Positions 1-11,650 of a stretch of DNA of 64,000 nucleotides are shown here, in pieces. The DNA is from Apostichopus japonicus (Eukaryota > Echinodermata > Holothuroidea > Aspidochirotida > Stichopodidae): positions 20,657,054 through 20,721,053 of the forward strand of contig NC_092562.1 of assembly GCF_037975245.1 (NCBI RefSeq), in the 5' to 3' direction. Made by a program: the position numbers and the translations under genes. The notes beneath the pieces are model-generated. The model worked only from the letters and a program-made list of their open reading frames with translations. It was not told the origin of the DNA and ran no database searches. Position 1 is the stretch's first letter. Each line of letters begins with the position of its first letter.

Positions 1-710
1 ATTTTGTGGTCAGGTTGGCATCTATAGAGGCAAAATTGCAAAACAATGGAGTTCCCTTTAGGTGCTTGTCAATTGTAGGACAACAAGATGGAATAAAAAA
101 GGAGCATGTATAATATATATAGGCTAGAAGATCTATATTCAGCATTAAAGGTTGATATAATTATGCAAGGGTGGAGATGAGTCTTTGGCTCAGATGGCAA
201 GTAAAATAGTGCCCATATTACACTACCCTTTGTATTTGTAACTGTAGCCTAGGACCAAGATAAGACCAGGGGATGCCTGGCAGCACAGTGGTGTATAGGC
301 TTTACATGCAATAACCATATGCCTACAAAGTTTGTGAAAAGTAAATGATCACCATCACACACATAAAATTAGGACCTCTCAGTTCTATTCAGAATGACTT
401 CTGCGGTTAGGCTTATTAACATTCTATCTTGCTGTCTGACAAAATTATTTTCCCTAGGCCTAGGCCTAACCCTACATCAGCTAGGCTATTAAGTTTCCTC
501 TCATCTGATCATATGATTATCTTTGTAATTTCAATTTTCATTCTCATGTTTGTACAAATATGAAGGACACTAGAAAACTGCAAAGCTGTTATCACATATA
601 GTGACCAAGCGAAGTAGGATCAAACTTCAAGACTGTCATGTTTCCCATTCGGAACGATGGGAATTGATCCAAGAAATAAATAACCATAGGCCTCTGTATC
701 ATAGCCTTGG

Positions 711-768
711 CCCGATTTCTAGCCTAGGCCCTGGATCCTAGGCCCGATTTCTAGCATAGGCCCTGGAT
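711..768. repeat. Two-copy ~32 bp direct repeat
   Basis: The text CCCGATTTCTAGC(C/A)TAGGCCCTGGAT occurs twice in tandem, separated by a few bases. It is a local duplication with no sign of function. Confidence 0.7.
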
Positions 769-1212
769 AAACTTCCATCTTTCCGAACGGTGAAACATGG
801 GGTTTGATCCCATATCTTCGTGATTTGTTAGAATTTGAAAGAAAGAGCGTGCAGTCCTATGTTTATTGCATCCAGTTACTGTAGGTTACGACCATTCTAA
901 CGTTAGACCTTTCCTACCTACATAAAGTATCGTATAGTAGTTCTACTACAACTTACAAGTAGACCTTTGCTAAAACAAAATGTCGTATGATTGATAGTCG
1001 AGAGACTTTCACCGCCTCTATTACTTTACAAATCCAAACATCACAGTAGTAAGTAATTTACCCTCCATATTTTAGTTTTTCGTAGTATTGCTGATTCTCC
1101 CCTTCTTCTTACTAAGAAACGTGGCAGTAGGATTACTCGTGAAGCCATATTTAGTAATCACTTCAACTATGAAAATTTCATTTATGGTGGCCGGTGTCTT
1201 TACCCAGGCTAT

Positions 1213-1257
1213 AGTACTCCAACGAGGTAAATGAATCATTTACCTCGTTGTAGTACT
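1213..1257. repeat. Near-perfect palindrome (22-bp arms, 1-nt spacer)
   Basis: The arm starting AGTACTCCAACGAGG is followed after one A by its reverse complement, with a single mismatch (C against A). The central text is AAATGAATCATTT. It would form a hairpin with almost no loop. It lies outside any recognised element. Confidence 0.85.
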
Positions 1258-1704
1258 CTAGTACTAGAAGCACATAAACACATGCGTACCTGGCAGTCGT
1301 ATTAGTTATATGGTAACTCATGCTAGATATGTAACGTATACGATTCTGGTCAGTACGCTGAACTTTGCGTTTTTTGCCAGATGGTGTTGGTTTTAAATGG
1401 AAAAGCACGTGCCTGGATGCACCCCCCCCCCCACCCGGCAATAGATCTAAAAGCATGAGGAGGTTAATTAAGCGGTTGGGTTGAAGGGCAATGGGTGTGG
1501 AAGAGGCGTGGAAAGATAACATATATTTTTTGTATCTTCACACCCTCCATGTTACCAAAATCTTTCAAAAAAGGTGGGGGGGATCCAGCTTTACCAAAAG
1601 ACTGCTTCCCTTTCCCTCTTCAGCCCTCCGATTAAAATTTGGTGGTTGCGTGCCATGGCCTTTGTTCCGGCTTATCGACGTCCACACAAATTCTGCCAAC
1701 CCAC

Positions 1705-2064
1705 CAGTGGCGTAGGAAGGTACTTTTGATTGGGGGCTGAAGACTGATGGCCGGCCTGGGGGTCTAAGGGGAGGGGGCGTCCCCCTCCCCTTTGGAATTT
1801 TTTTTTTTGCATTTCCAGGTGGCCTCAGATGCAATTTGGTGCAATATAGCACACTTCAACACCCACTCCATTTTGCAAATAATTTTGCACTTTCACCTGG
1901 CCTTAGATGCAATTTGGTGATCCAAATGAGATTTTTTTGTCATTTGGAAATGAAAAAGGGGTTTTCTGACTTGCGAAGCGGGGGGCGGAAAGATACTTCC
2001 GCCCCTCCATATTTTTCACTGGGGGCTGGCGCCCCCAGCCCCCTCCCCGGTTCCTACGCCCTTG
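1705..2064. mobile_element. hAT-type MITE, copy 1
   Basis: A 360-bp non-coding element with terminal inverted repeats CAGTGGCGTAGGAA at the left and TTCCTACGCCCTTG at the right. It is flanked by a perfect 8-bp direct repeat CAACCCAC (1697-1704 and 2065-2072). An 8-bp target duplication with CAGTG-type ends is characteristic of the hAT superfamily. The interior has two partial repeats of CTTAGATGCAATTTGGTG and G-rich tracts near both ends. No transposase is encoded, so movement would need a transposase in trans. Two further copies lie at 3032 and 15571. Confidence 0.9.
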
Positions 2065-3031
2065 CAACCCACTCACCGTGGCTGCAGAATAGGCACAAGA
2101 TGAGCCTGTTCAGTACTACGGTCATTCCACAACGTGTTCCATACGAATAGTACATCCAGTTTTCATGTTAAGCAACTTATAGTCCATGCATGTCATGCTA
2201 AAAGAGGAAAAGAATTGGCGAAAACATGTCCTAGTTCATCCGAACTACACTTTTTATTTGCGATAGTTTACTATTTACTTTAAAGGGAGGAGGGCTGGAG
2301 GAGGAGAAGGAAATGGCACACTCGCACTGTCTTATAAGTCGATAACACATTAATAATCGGCGTTCATACGTGTAGAATCATGAACTATATATAACTTGAG
2401 GAGCTTACCTTCGTTTGCTTTAAAATTCGACAAGTATCATTATCCATGGCTTGGTTGACTCACGCACCAAAACTGGCAAACGACAGATCCGAGAGTTACG
2501 GTCACTATATAGGCTCCTTGAAAGTATAATTATCGTTCCAACCGCCAAATTTAACCTACAAATACTAGGCTATAGCCTGCACATCTGATGCAAGGTCATA
2601 TGAAGAAACCTCAGTTATTGTCCAGCCTGGTTCCACTTTCAACTAGAAAACCGAAAAAAAATGTAACTCCCTGTGGGTACACCCATTGTGTCCGTTAAAT
2701 TTGACCTAACATGTAAACTGGCCGGTATATGAAACCAGCTTTAAGTTGAAATATCCCACGGATTAACTACCGGCGCTTTTCAAAAATTTCCTTTTATCCG
2801 AACTTTGATCAAACTTACGAAAAATCCAGCTATATATTATCTTTTGATTCTCTTTACAGAGATGTGTTCATTCGACCATGTATTGACTATTCCCGTGTTT
2901 ATACGTACATGGTTCGTATACCCACATACCTTGGAATAAACCTGATTTGAATGAACGCGGAGGGTTCGAGAAGGGGCCTATATGTCGATATATTGTATAG
3001 CCTCAGATGCGACCGCAGTCATATATAAAGA
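2065..3031. other. Non-coding spacer between MITE copies
   Basis: No exon, RNA gene or repeat was recognised on either strand. Confidence 0.5.
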
Positions 3032-3404
3032 CAGTGGCGTAGGAAGGTACTTTTGAGTGGGGGGGGGGGCTGAAGACCTATGTCCGGCCTGGGGGAGGGG
3101 TCTAAGGGGAGGGGGTGTCCCTCTCCCCCTTTGGATTTTTTTTGCATTTCCAGGTAGCCTCAGATGCAATTTGGTGCAATATAGCACACTTCAACACCCA
3201 CTCCATTTTGTAAACTTAATTTTGTATTTTCACCAGGCCTTAGATGCAATTTGGTGCTCCAAATGAGATTTTTTTTCTCATTTGGAAATGAAAAAGGGGT
3301 TTTCTGACTTGCGAAGCGGGGGGGGGGGCGGAATTATACTTCCGCCCCTCCACATTTTTCACTGGGGGGCTGGCGCCCCCAGCCCCCCGGTTCCTACGCC
3401 CTTG
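3032..3404. mobile_element. hAT-type MITE, copy 2
   Basis: This is the same element as the one at 1705, in the same orientation, with CAGTGGCGTAGGAA at the left and TTCCTACGCCCTTG at the right. The putative target duplication is TATAAAGA against GATACAGA (6 of 8 identical), so it has decayed. Its G-tracts are longer than in copy 1, which accounts for most of the length difference. Confidence 0.88.
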
Positions 3405-3440
3405 GATACAGATACCAAGTTATATGTATGTATGTGTGCA

Positions 3441-3667
3441 TTTCAGATCCTCCTGCAAGCAGGAACTCGCGAAGAAGCCTCATGGGCTTATCAAAGCCGC
3501 AAGCTGACCGAAGTCAGTCTCTTACCTTCATATTTAACGTTCGTGATTATGAATTGTCAATTGTGAACAACTCTGTAACTGGACGACATACATTAATCTG
3601 GGAGTGACTCGAACCGGGGACCTTATCATTGAAGGGCACCGGCGTTAACCACTGAGCTAACACTCCT
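3441..3667 (-). mobile_element. tRNA-derived SINE (full-length copy)
   Basis: Read on the minus strand it begins GGAGTGTTAGCTCAGTGGTT, containing a canonical pol III A box (TAGCTCAGTGG), and has a B box GGTTCGAGTC about 40 nt later. The tRNA-like part closes with CACTCC, which can pair with the 5' GGAGTG. A ~150 bp unrelated body follows, ending in an inverted motif around TTCCTGCTTGCAGGAGGATC. The same structure recurs on the plus strand at 25481-25697, so this is a dispersed SINE family and not a tRNA gene. Confidence 0.88.
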
Positions 3668-6084
3668 AGCTAAAGAATTTTATATAAGCTATAAGAATTT
3701 TATATAGCTAAAGAAAATTATATAGCTAAAGAAGACCTTTTCGCTTCCGCGTTGCTCATCGATTTCAAAGGATCATGGCTAATATTGTGAACAAAAATAA
3801 GAACGAAAGACGTTACTTAAATTTATGTTGAAGATTCATTAGAAAGACTCTATCCAAAGGGAATGTGAGTGGGGAATGTGAGTTGGGAATGTAAGTGGGG
3901 ACCCTCCCCCATCCCTCTCCGTGTCCTTTTCAGTCTAAGACATATTACACTAATTATAGACCTTATTTATAACTAAATTATGGGGCCTCGGAATGCACCT
4001 TTTTGATGTCTACCTTTTTATTTCCTATGGCTAGGGCACGACCCGCATGGTGATCCCTATATGACCCCCACACCATGTATTGTCGAATCCTAGATCAGTC
4101 CCTGGTTAATTATAGCTGAACATTTGAACTTTAAACTTTTTTCGTTGGATACTCTGCCAGAAAGAATATTCATGCGCGGAACCACAGGGCAAGTGACACA
4201 GGGAGAGCTGGGGTTGGGTTGGGAGTAGGGGAGGGGGGTAGGGTGGGTGCGGAGATTTGTAAGGTGAGTCCGCATGTACCCCTCTCTCCACATCACGCTT
4301 TCAATCCATCCACACACCTCGCCTGACGTCTATATAAAACCTCATATGCTGCATCATTTGTTTCTGGAGGAAGACACCATGCATATTTGTCTATATATTC
4401 TTGGAAGTGAACACGCCATGCAGTGACATTGCCGACAGAGGGATACTATATCCAGGGAGTTTCCATAACAACTCCCTGACAACTCCCTGCTATAGCGGCA
4501 TGATAGCATATAATAACAATTTACTATACGTGACGAACCATATAGAAAGTGCAATGACGCGGTATATAACGCTGTTGATTTTGTTTGGACCACTGAAAGG
4601 TCAATTTATTCCAACACTTCTGAATGATTAGACGCTTACTTAAATTGGGAGTTGTTTTTTTCTTTTTCTTTTTTACAAATTACGTCATATCTTGCGAATC
4701 GTTCAGAAATGCCCTATACTTTGTCATTGGCAATTGGCCACCAGGCTAAAACAATAGAACCTTAAGAGCTGAGTATCTTTTTGGTTTGGTTATTATTTCA
4801 CTAAAAGAATCGAGTAGTTTCCGTTACAAAATAATGATAACATTTCGTAAACTAGTTTGGGATGTTCTCCTTTGTTAACATCAATGCATAAGGCCTACCT
4901 CTGATATTCATATGATATTTCGAATGAATCAACAATAGTTATAACATGTGATTCAGTTTCCATATAGGCTAGAAAATCCATGTTGTTAATAAGCACAAGA
5001 GAACGTTGTATTTCTTTGACACTCAAGGTAGTAAAATAACAACCAGTGTGCTCTCTCTTTCGTTAAAAATGCCGGTTCACCGTTCAATTTTGACGGTTAA
5101 CGGGTTATCCCGAAGTTTGCCCTTGTTTGACAGTCTGCAACACATTCAACTAGCTCAGATCTCTGAACTTTTAATTTAGTTCAGGGACAATCCTAGAGCA
5201 CACTTATAGCACTCACGTTTCCCGGACTAATGGGACTATTTCTATAGAAAAATGTTGATCTGCAACATTCCGTAACTAACGGATTATACTATCTAAGCAT
5301 ATACAATATACCAGAATAGGTAACGGAAGTTTCGTTACAATTTCGAAATTCTTTTATTAAACCAATCAAGTCGTATAAATGGAAATACTTTGTTATTGTA
5401 TCTCATGTGGCCGATCGGTTTTACAATACCGCAGTGACGTAAGAGTATTAATAACAATGTACCCTTTAATCTACTTGCATTATATCCACCACCCACTAAC
5501 CAATTATCACTAATTCCTTAGGAAGCTCAAAGTCACAAGAGTCCTGTTAATGAGAGGCACGCTTGCTTCAACGTGACACACGCACGAGCCATGCAAGGAT
5601 TCATCCTCACGAGACGAATAAAAGGCAGAATGTACTCTAGCATATTAATCAGTGCTTGCAGGAAACACCATTGCTTGAGGTGAATAAAGTAGGTTTTCTG
5701 AATACTGTTCTATATCTGCGGTCGCGGAGTTTTCTATTTACTAGATAAGGATCATCATTATACGGAGGTAACAAACTTTACATTTTTGTTTAATTCTTCA
5801 TTTTTATAAACTTAGTAAAGCAAGCTAACATGAGCTGGTGTGAACCGTTATCATGTAGCCTAAGCGAATAGACAGGTAACTCTATGTAAAAATGTGCTAG
5901 GTTTTTACGTGGTAAAAGCAGGGAGTTGTTATACAACTCTGATCTGCTAGTAACTATTTGATGTAATGCACCTCACTCTTCGACATGGGAGTTAACATTT
6001 TTTGTAGGCCTAGGGTATACCGTATAGCTACAGGTTCGGTTGGGTCCGGTGGGGGGGGGGGGGGATGGCACGTGCTAGCTACTA
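3668..6084. other. Non-coding region upstream of the large TIR element
   Basis: No supported coding exon was seen. Immediately right of the SINE there is a short run of TATATAGCTAAAGAA repeats (about 3670-3735). A weak promoter-like stretch is described separately near 5615. Confidence 0.5.
5615..5690 (+). promoter_or_regulatory. Possible promoter plus 5' UTR exon of the downstream GPCR (weak)
   Basis: The AATAAAAGG TATA-like text near 5617 is followed by GCTTGAG|GTGAATAAAG, a plausible splice donor, near 5677-5692. The receptor coding exon at 11651 is preceded 3 nt upstream by a strong acceptor, so an upstream non-coding exon must exist somewhere. This is one candidate only. It would place the 4.84 kb element inside a 5' UTR intron. 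Transcript data are needed to decide. Confidence 0.2.
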
Positions 6085-6099
6085 TACTCTCTTAAAATG

Positions 6100-6385
6100 A
6101 GAGACTGAAATTTCAGTCTAATCGACTGAAATTTCAGTCTAATGATGGATGGGATAAGGGATCAGACTACTTAGACTGAATTCCAGTCTGAAATGTAAAG
6201 ACTGAAGGTCAGTCTTAATTAGACTAAATACTCTTCAGTCTAATAGACTGAAAATCAAACCACTTTAGACTGAACAGTCAGCAGTTTAGACTGATTTATT
6301 GCAGCACCAGTCTTAATAAGATTGAATACTTTCAGTCTATAAGACTGATATCAGACTGAACAGTCGGTCCTTTAGACTGAATTAT
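6100..6385. repeat. Left subterminal array of GACTGAA/TTCAGTC motifs
   Basis: About a dozen copies of AGACTGAA and TTCAGTCT occur in both orientations, several joined as palindromes such as GACTGAAATTTCAGTC. Subterminal motif arrays are often transposase binding sites in DNA transposons; that role is inferred here. Confidence 0.8.
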
Positions 6386-6965
6386 TACACATCACAGCTA
6401 TACTGTCAATTTTATAAATTGCAAATTCTGGATTGAACAAGCTTTTCTATAGATCCTCCGTGTTGGCTAAGTGCTGGAATTCTTCAATAAAGATGCAGTT
6501 AAGGTCATCAAGACAACATTCAATGATCTGTTAATGCAGGGGAATTTACTGAAAGGTGCTACTTCATGGAGTGACTTCACCTTCACATCCAATCATGTTA
6601 GGCTATAAAGACCAGAAAATCATTGTGACAGTCACACACAAAGTACATTAAAAATGGTATTCCATCAAGAAATATAATTGTCAATATCCACCGAACAGTA
6701 ATTTTATTCCCACTAACCCACTTATATATTCTTATATAATTTTTAATATATTAAAAAAAAACAGAAATCAAAACTACAATATTCTGAGGGATGTTCAACA
6801 AAACATGTTATCTTTGCAACAAACGTTCAAATTATAAAGATACTTTACATAACAGTGACATATTTTCAGTTCAATATTAATCTGTCAAATTTCTGCTTGA
6901 ATTGGGCCTGGATCTAAAATGTTCTTTAACTTTTTTGGAAAGGATTAGGTGAGCTGAGAACAGAT

Positions 6966-7068
6966 CAGTGGTGTCGCCAATGGGTGGCCTGGGGAACCCC
7001 TCCCCCGAGAAGGAATTCACAAATAGACATATCACCAACCAAGATTCAAATGTCTGGCAACACCACTG
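6966..7068. mobile_element. Short hAT-like MITE (103 bp)
   Basis: It begins CAGTGGTGTCGCCA and ends TGGCAACACCACTG, giving 14-bp inverted repeats with one mismatch. The flanks GAACAGAT and TAACAGAA share six central bases, consistent with a decayed 8-bp target duplication. It is inserted within the 4.84 kb element and so is younger than it. Confidence 0.75.
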
Positions 7069-8294
7069 TAACAGAAAGCACTTTAAATTCTTTGTATGTC
7101 ACCACCAGGTGGTAATACCCTGGAATTCATTGACAACACAGCTGTAAATTGAGTGGTTATATACCCAGCGGATCCCATCTCCCGATCTCACTGAACTTTA
7201 AATTTTCCACTGTAAAGGATATAGTAACTATACGATCCTGCCTTTACAAAAGGGATATGATGGAAACACGACGATAGTACAATGGATCTGGTACATTGCC
7301 TTTTTTCCAGTTGTGAATCATTAATGTATAGTAGCAACAATTTTCTTAGAATGATTTCAAAATGGGGAAAACATATGACAAATTTTCAGCAGGTTATTTA
7401 TAAAATATTAGGTATGGTCAAACTATATATCAGTGCGGTGAACATTTAATACTTTGTGTTTCAATGATATAGATTGGCGATTGCTGAAAGTCATTATCCA
7501 GCACACACAAAACAACATATTACAAGCAGTTAACAGAATGGCACTAACTTCATAATGGCTATTAGATAAACATGACTTATTATATACTGCATTCACGATT
7601 TCATGATATGGCATTCCTATAAAGCAAATTTGTATGCAAAAACAGTACATGTGACTATTATACCACCCTCAATTATTTCTTAACTTTCTGATAGTAATCA
7701 TATATAGTGATTTTGATTGGGATTTCAATCAAATTTTAAAGTTTTATAAATTATCTCACGTGAATCCTTTAATGTCGGCCTCTTGCTGAAAAAGAAATGT
7801 CACTCGAGAGTCGACTAAAAAATTGAAAACAGTTTTGACTCATTACATCACTAAAATTTTAAAAAAATGGGGGGGGGGGGGGGAATAATGAGGAAAGGAT
7901 ATTCTCAAATGGAATTTTCTACAGTTACTGACTTTATAATAATCAGGTTACTTGCTTTTCATGGAACAAATTATGGAATATTGTGCACAATAAATAATAT
8001 TAGCTTAATTAATTGCTTAATTAAATAAACCTTCAACATAGTGAGTGCAGTGAAATGTAGGAACATTAAAGTAAACATTAAAATAACATGCTCGAAAAAT
8101 CATACAACAAAGTTTTTTTGGCAACTAGGTGTTTGTTTAATTACATTCATAATTAGATCAGTATCATTAAAAAACATTTTTAAAAACCAAAAATCAATTA
8201 AATATTTATTTCTGGAGCCCTCCCTATTCATATAAAACTGTTTGTAAACTCCGGGTAATCAATTTAACGTTTTAGGGTATGTGTTAGTTACTCC

Positions 8295-8661
8295 TTAAAG
8301 GCATTGAAGATTTGTCCCAAACAGCATGCAGCCATCTGAAAAAGTTAACTTTCTGTTGCTTGCAAGTGATGTTTGTTCGTGTCGCTAAAAAAGACAGACA
8401 GTAATGAAACGTGATACCTTGATATCTTTAGCTGGACCTGAGATGTTCATCGCTGTATCGTTTATACACTGTAATGTGGGTATTGACCGTAGCTGTATGT
8501 ACTGACTGTACACTAGTGTCTAATTACCGACGGTAGCAAGCTGTGTTTGTATTTTCTGGGATCGATGGCAGTGTCTAACACTTCTGTTACACCTCATTCG
8601 AAACTAGGTCAGATTACCGGCATTAGACGTTCTTTTTGCGCGAGTCTTCACACCCTTTTAA
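8295..8661. mobile_element. TTAA-flanked MITE, copy 1
   Basis: A ~367-bp element bounded by TTAA on both sides, with ends AGGCATTGAAGA at the left and AGTCTTCACACCCTT at the right (imperfect inverted repeats). Another copy, highly similar over its whole length, is at 39020-39387. TTAA duplication is typical of piggyBac-type elements (Kolobok also uses TTAA). The short internal frames are not coding. Confidence 0.85.
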
Positions 8662-9647
8662 AGCTACTCCATGCTGACACACGTGGTTCCGGACTACAGA
8701 GCAATAAAAAAGTAACATTCACTCCTTGAAGTTACTCCATGCTGGCTGCCCTTATAGATGTGGCATGGATACGGACGAGAGACTTCACTTCTGTTGGTTG
8801 CAAAATTCCATACACCATGGAAGCATGGAACTCACAAAACTAGTGTTGTAGAGGGGGAGCATAGTCTATGTTAAATGTATGTTCTACGCCTTTGTCCCAG
8901 CTGGAATGGCCAGTTTATCTGCCACAATGAAGAATTGTTTGGGGTTCAATTCTGGTCCGAGAGATAGGATGAAAGGCTGTCAATATTGTCCTTGTCTGCC
9001 CTGTGCTGCACTCTCAATATCTGTGCCCTCCTGTTCGGTGAAGATAAAAATAAATGTGATAAAGGACAAGCAATATGGTATAAATCAAAACATTCTTAAA
9101 AAAGGATATGTTGAGAGGTAGAGAGACTAGACTAGAATAATATTTAGGAGAGAATGGAGAAACAAGAACATGACTGGCATTGTACAAAGGAGATATATCA
9201 ATTCACGATAGGCAGCAATATGTCATCCATGGCGGGTGAGATGTGTTATGTGAAGGTGGATTCAAATTCAACCTAACATTTATGGGTTATCATGTTGATT
9301 TTGGCAGGTACATGGTTACCAAGCAAGGTTTGTTGTTAGTTGTTTTCAGAAATTTCTCTTTTTAAGGATAAATTGTTCATGACATCTCCTGATTCCATTA
9401 CATCAGCATAGAAAACCAGTGAACAAGGAATATGATTTACATTTTAGCCTACTGATTTCACTAATATGTCTATCTGCTTGTAAAAGAAACTGATTTCATA
9501 ACATTAGTGAATGGTAATATTACTGTAAAATCTTATAATAAAGACTGATGGCCCACTATATGTTTAATAAAATAACAAAAGCATACCAATTCTTTTCCAG
9601 TTTCCACATGATTTAAATACAATGGTAATGGTTTAACAGAATCGTGT

Positions 9648-10245
9648 TAGCTTCATGCTGTAATGGCTGTAGAAGTCACTACATTTTTTCAAATAATTAA
9701 GGGTGCTTACAATCTATGCATAATAGTACTGTGTTTTGCAATTTCTTGAGCATTATTATGTTCAAGTATTTGTTATGAGGTTAACCTAGCCTAAATTCAT
9801 TTGGGACGATCGAGTACATATTGCAGTCCTGACAAGCGTGCTTATTCGCCCGACCATTGGGTTCATATGCAGGACAGGCGGGCTAATTTGCCCAACGATC
9901 TGGTACCGTGATAGCTTCATGCTGTAATGGCTGTAGCAGTCACTACATTTTTCAAATAATTAAGGGTGCTTACAATCTATGCATAATAGTACTGTGTTTT
10001 GCAATTTCTTGAGCATTATTATGTCCAAGTATTTGTTATGAGGTTAACCTAGCCTAGGTTCATTTTGGGACGATCGAGTACATACTGCAGGACAAGCGTG
10101 CTTATTCGCCCGACGATCGGGTACATATGCAGGACAGGCGGGCTGATTTGCCCGACGATCGGGTACATACGCAGGACAGGCGGGCTGATTTGCCCGACGA
10201 TCGGTTACATATGCAGGACCGGCGTGCTTATTCGCCCGACGATCG
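9648..10245. repeat. 264-bp tandem duplication plus 42-bp tandem repeats
   Basis: The text beginning TAGCTTCATGCTGTAATGG occurs at 9648 and again at 9912, giving a 264-bp unit. Its right part contains a GC-richer 42-43 bp unit (ACGATCGGGTACATATGCAG...) repeated at 10070, 10113, 10155 and 10197, and ending near 10245. Because 42 is a multiple of three, an open frame runs through it, but the peptide is only the repeat read as codons. Confidence 0.85.
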
Positions 10246-10408
10246 TGTTAATAGGCCCCACCAATTATAACAACAGCCTAGGCCCTATTTGCTATAGTAC
10301 AGCCTAGCTAGGCCTACCTCGCGCACAAGCCTAGAATAACTAACGTTACGAACTGCCAAGCTTTTATTCTGTATTAATTGGAAAACAACAAAAAACATAC
10401 ATACATAC

Positions 10409-10477
10409 CCTCGAACACTGTTATCACTTCTTCGTGGAAACCTTTATTTGTAAGAAAAGTTCTTAAAGACTCAGCCA
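10409..10477 (-). CDS. Possible first exon of an element-encoded gene (SAM-like start)
   Basis: Read on the minus strand, an ATG opens a short frame beginning MAESLRTFLTNKGF and running 23 codons to a good splice donor GAGG|GTATGT. The peptide resembles the first helices of a SAM-like domain, but that is only a visual impression from 23 residues. The exon sits just inside the right end of the 4.84 kb element and reads inward, where the first exon of a transposon gene would be expected. No following exon was identified with confidence, so the gene may be partial or dead. Confidence 0.35.
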
Positions 10478-10724
10478 TTGCTAATTTATAACCTTTACTC
10501 TAGCTTAGACATACGGTCGTCTCTCTCGTTCATGCCTAGCTGTGTGTACGGCGTGCGTACGTACAGTACAGCGAGTACCTGGCTAAGCGAAGAATATAGT
10601 AGTATATATATACACAAGTTGTAGCGCTCGTTGTCACACTTATTTTTGTGCGGCGTATTTGCAAGTTTTCGGATGACGTAGGCGCATTTCTGTTCTCTGA
10701 TTGGATACATTTTTCAGTGGAATA

Positions 10725-10912
10725 CAGAGACTGAAAATGGTAAGATGACATGCCACATGTGATTAGCTGATTGGTTAATAAAGTCAGTCCAAAACAGCGA
10801 CTGAACGGTGTAACTGATAATACAGTCTAAGTAGAGTGTTTCTCAGTCTAAACTCAGTGTATAACACTGAAAAAAATTTCAGTCTCAAAGAAGACTGAAT
10901 TCTTCAGTCTAA
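10725..10912. repeat. Right subterminal array of GACTGAA/TTCAGTC motifs
   Basis: Six or more copies of GACTGAA and TCAGTCT in both orientations, mirroring the array at 6100-6385, end directly against the right TIR. Shared arrays at both ends support treating 6085-10927 as one element. Confidence 0.78.
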
Positions 10913-10927
10913 CATTTTAAGAGAGTA

Positions 10928-11650
10928 GGCTATCCCCAAAAGTGCCCTTTTTCATTTTCATGAATCTGGAAAAAGGGCATAAGATAATATACATGTATCT
11001 GTAAGATATCTAAAAGGAACAGATTAAAATTGGAAAAAGTTGTGAAATAATTATGTTAGATAGTTTTTACAAATGCATGCTACCGAAATAAAAAATGTTG
11101 ATGTATACTCATGGTTCGGTAGATAGGCAGTCCATATGTAGGCGGCATTATTTTTGTCTTTTCAAAGAAAACAGGGGAGGGACGGGCGGTGAGGGTAGAG
11201 GGGGGGTGGACAACTGATCATTGCTCATCAAAACTGCATGTCATGAAACGCTTAACCATATGTTGATATAACTCAGTCAAAGTTGTTCATATTGTCAATT
11301 AGAACACTTACAAAGTTAAACATTACATCAAGAACAAACAGCAATGGACACCTATATATCAATGAGATGGGTCAACACCATTAAAATATGTCTGAATGTA
11401 AGGCAAAGATGTCCATGTAAAATGAAAGACACACACTCACTGTCTTTAACCATAAGTAATATCGAAGTGTGCTATGCGAATTTATGTAGTGGATGATGCT
11501 TGTTTACATTGGTTCGACTGAACACGGGTATATTTTACTTTTTCGGCAAATGAATGTTCAATAAAAACTTCTTTTTTTGACAGAAGAATGTTTGTTTCAA
11601 TTTCAATTTGATCTGTCAAATCATTGTTTTTTTTTCTCACTTCGTAGGAA
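10928..11650. other. Upstream region of the GPCR with a splice acceptor at its end
   Basis: This stretch is non-coding. It ends in a T-rich tract followed by CTCACTTCGTAG|GAAATGG, an intron acceptor three bases before the receptor ATG. The coding exon is therefore probably spliced to an upstream 5' UTR exon. Confidence 0.55.

Larger units (their letters stand above)
1..1704. other. Non-coding, AT-rich intergenic stretch
   Basis: No convincing exon was seen on either strand. It holds a two-copy ~32 bp direct repeat around 711-768 (CCCGATTTCTAGC...CCCTGGAT) and a 45-bp near-perfect palindrome at 1213-1257. The short open frames here have no recognisable protein character. Confidence 0.6.
6085..10927. 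mobile_element. 4.84 kb element with 15-bp TIRs and palindrome-array ends
   Basis: The ends are the perfect inverted repeats TACTCTCTTAAAATG (left) and CATTTTAAGAGAGTA (right). If the outer TA is read as a target duplication, the TIR starts CTCTCTTAAAATG. Just inside each end is an array of degenerate inverted copies of AGACTGAAATTTCAGTCT, spanning about 6100-6385 and 10725-10912. Matching TIRs together with matching subterminal arrays argue for one mobile unit. The interior carries a 103-bp hAT MITE, a 367-bp TTAA MITE, a 264-bp tandem duplication and a 42-bp repeat. No large transposase frame is visible, but a possible first exon lies on the minus strand at 10409-10477. Superfamily not identified. 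Confidence 0.72.

Noticed and set aside
1178-2150. Several open frames of ~75-115 codons around the first MITE
   Set aside because: They run through MITE sequence and recur in the other MITE copies in shifted form; not genes.
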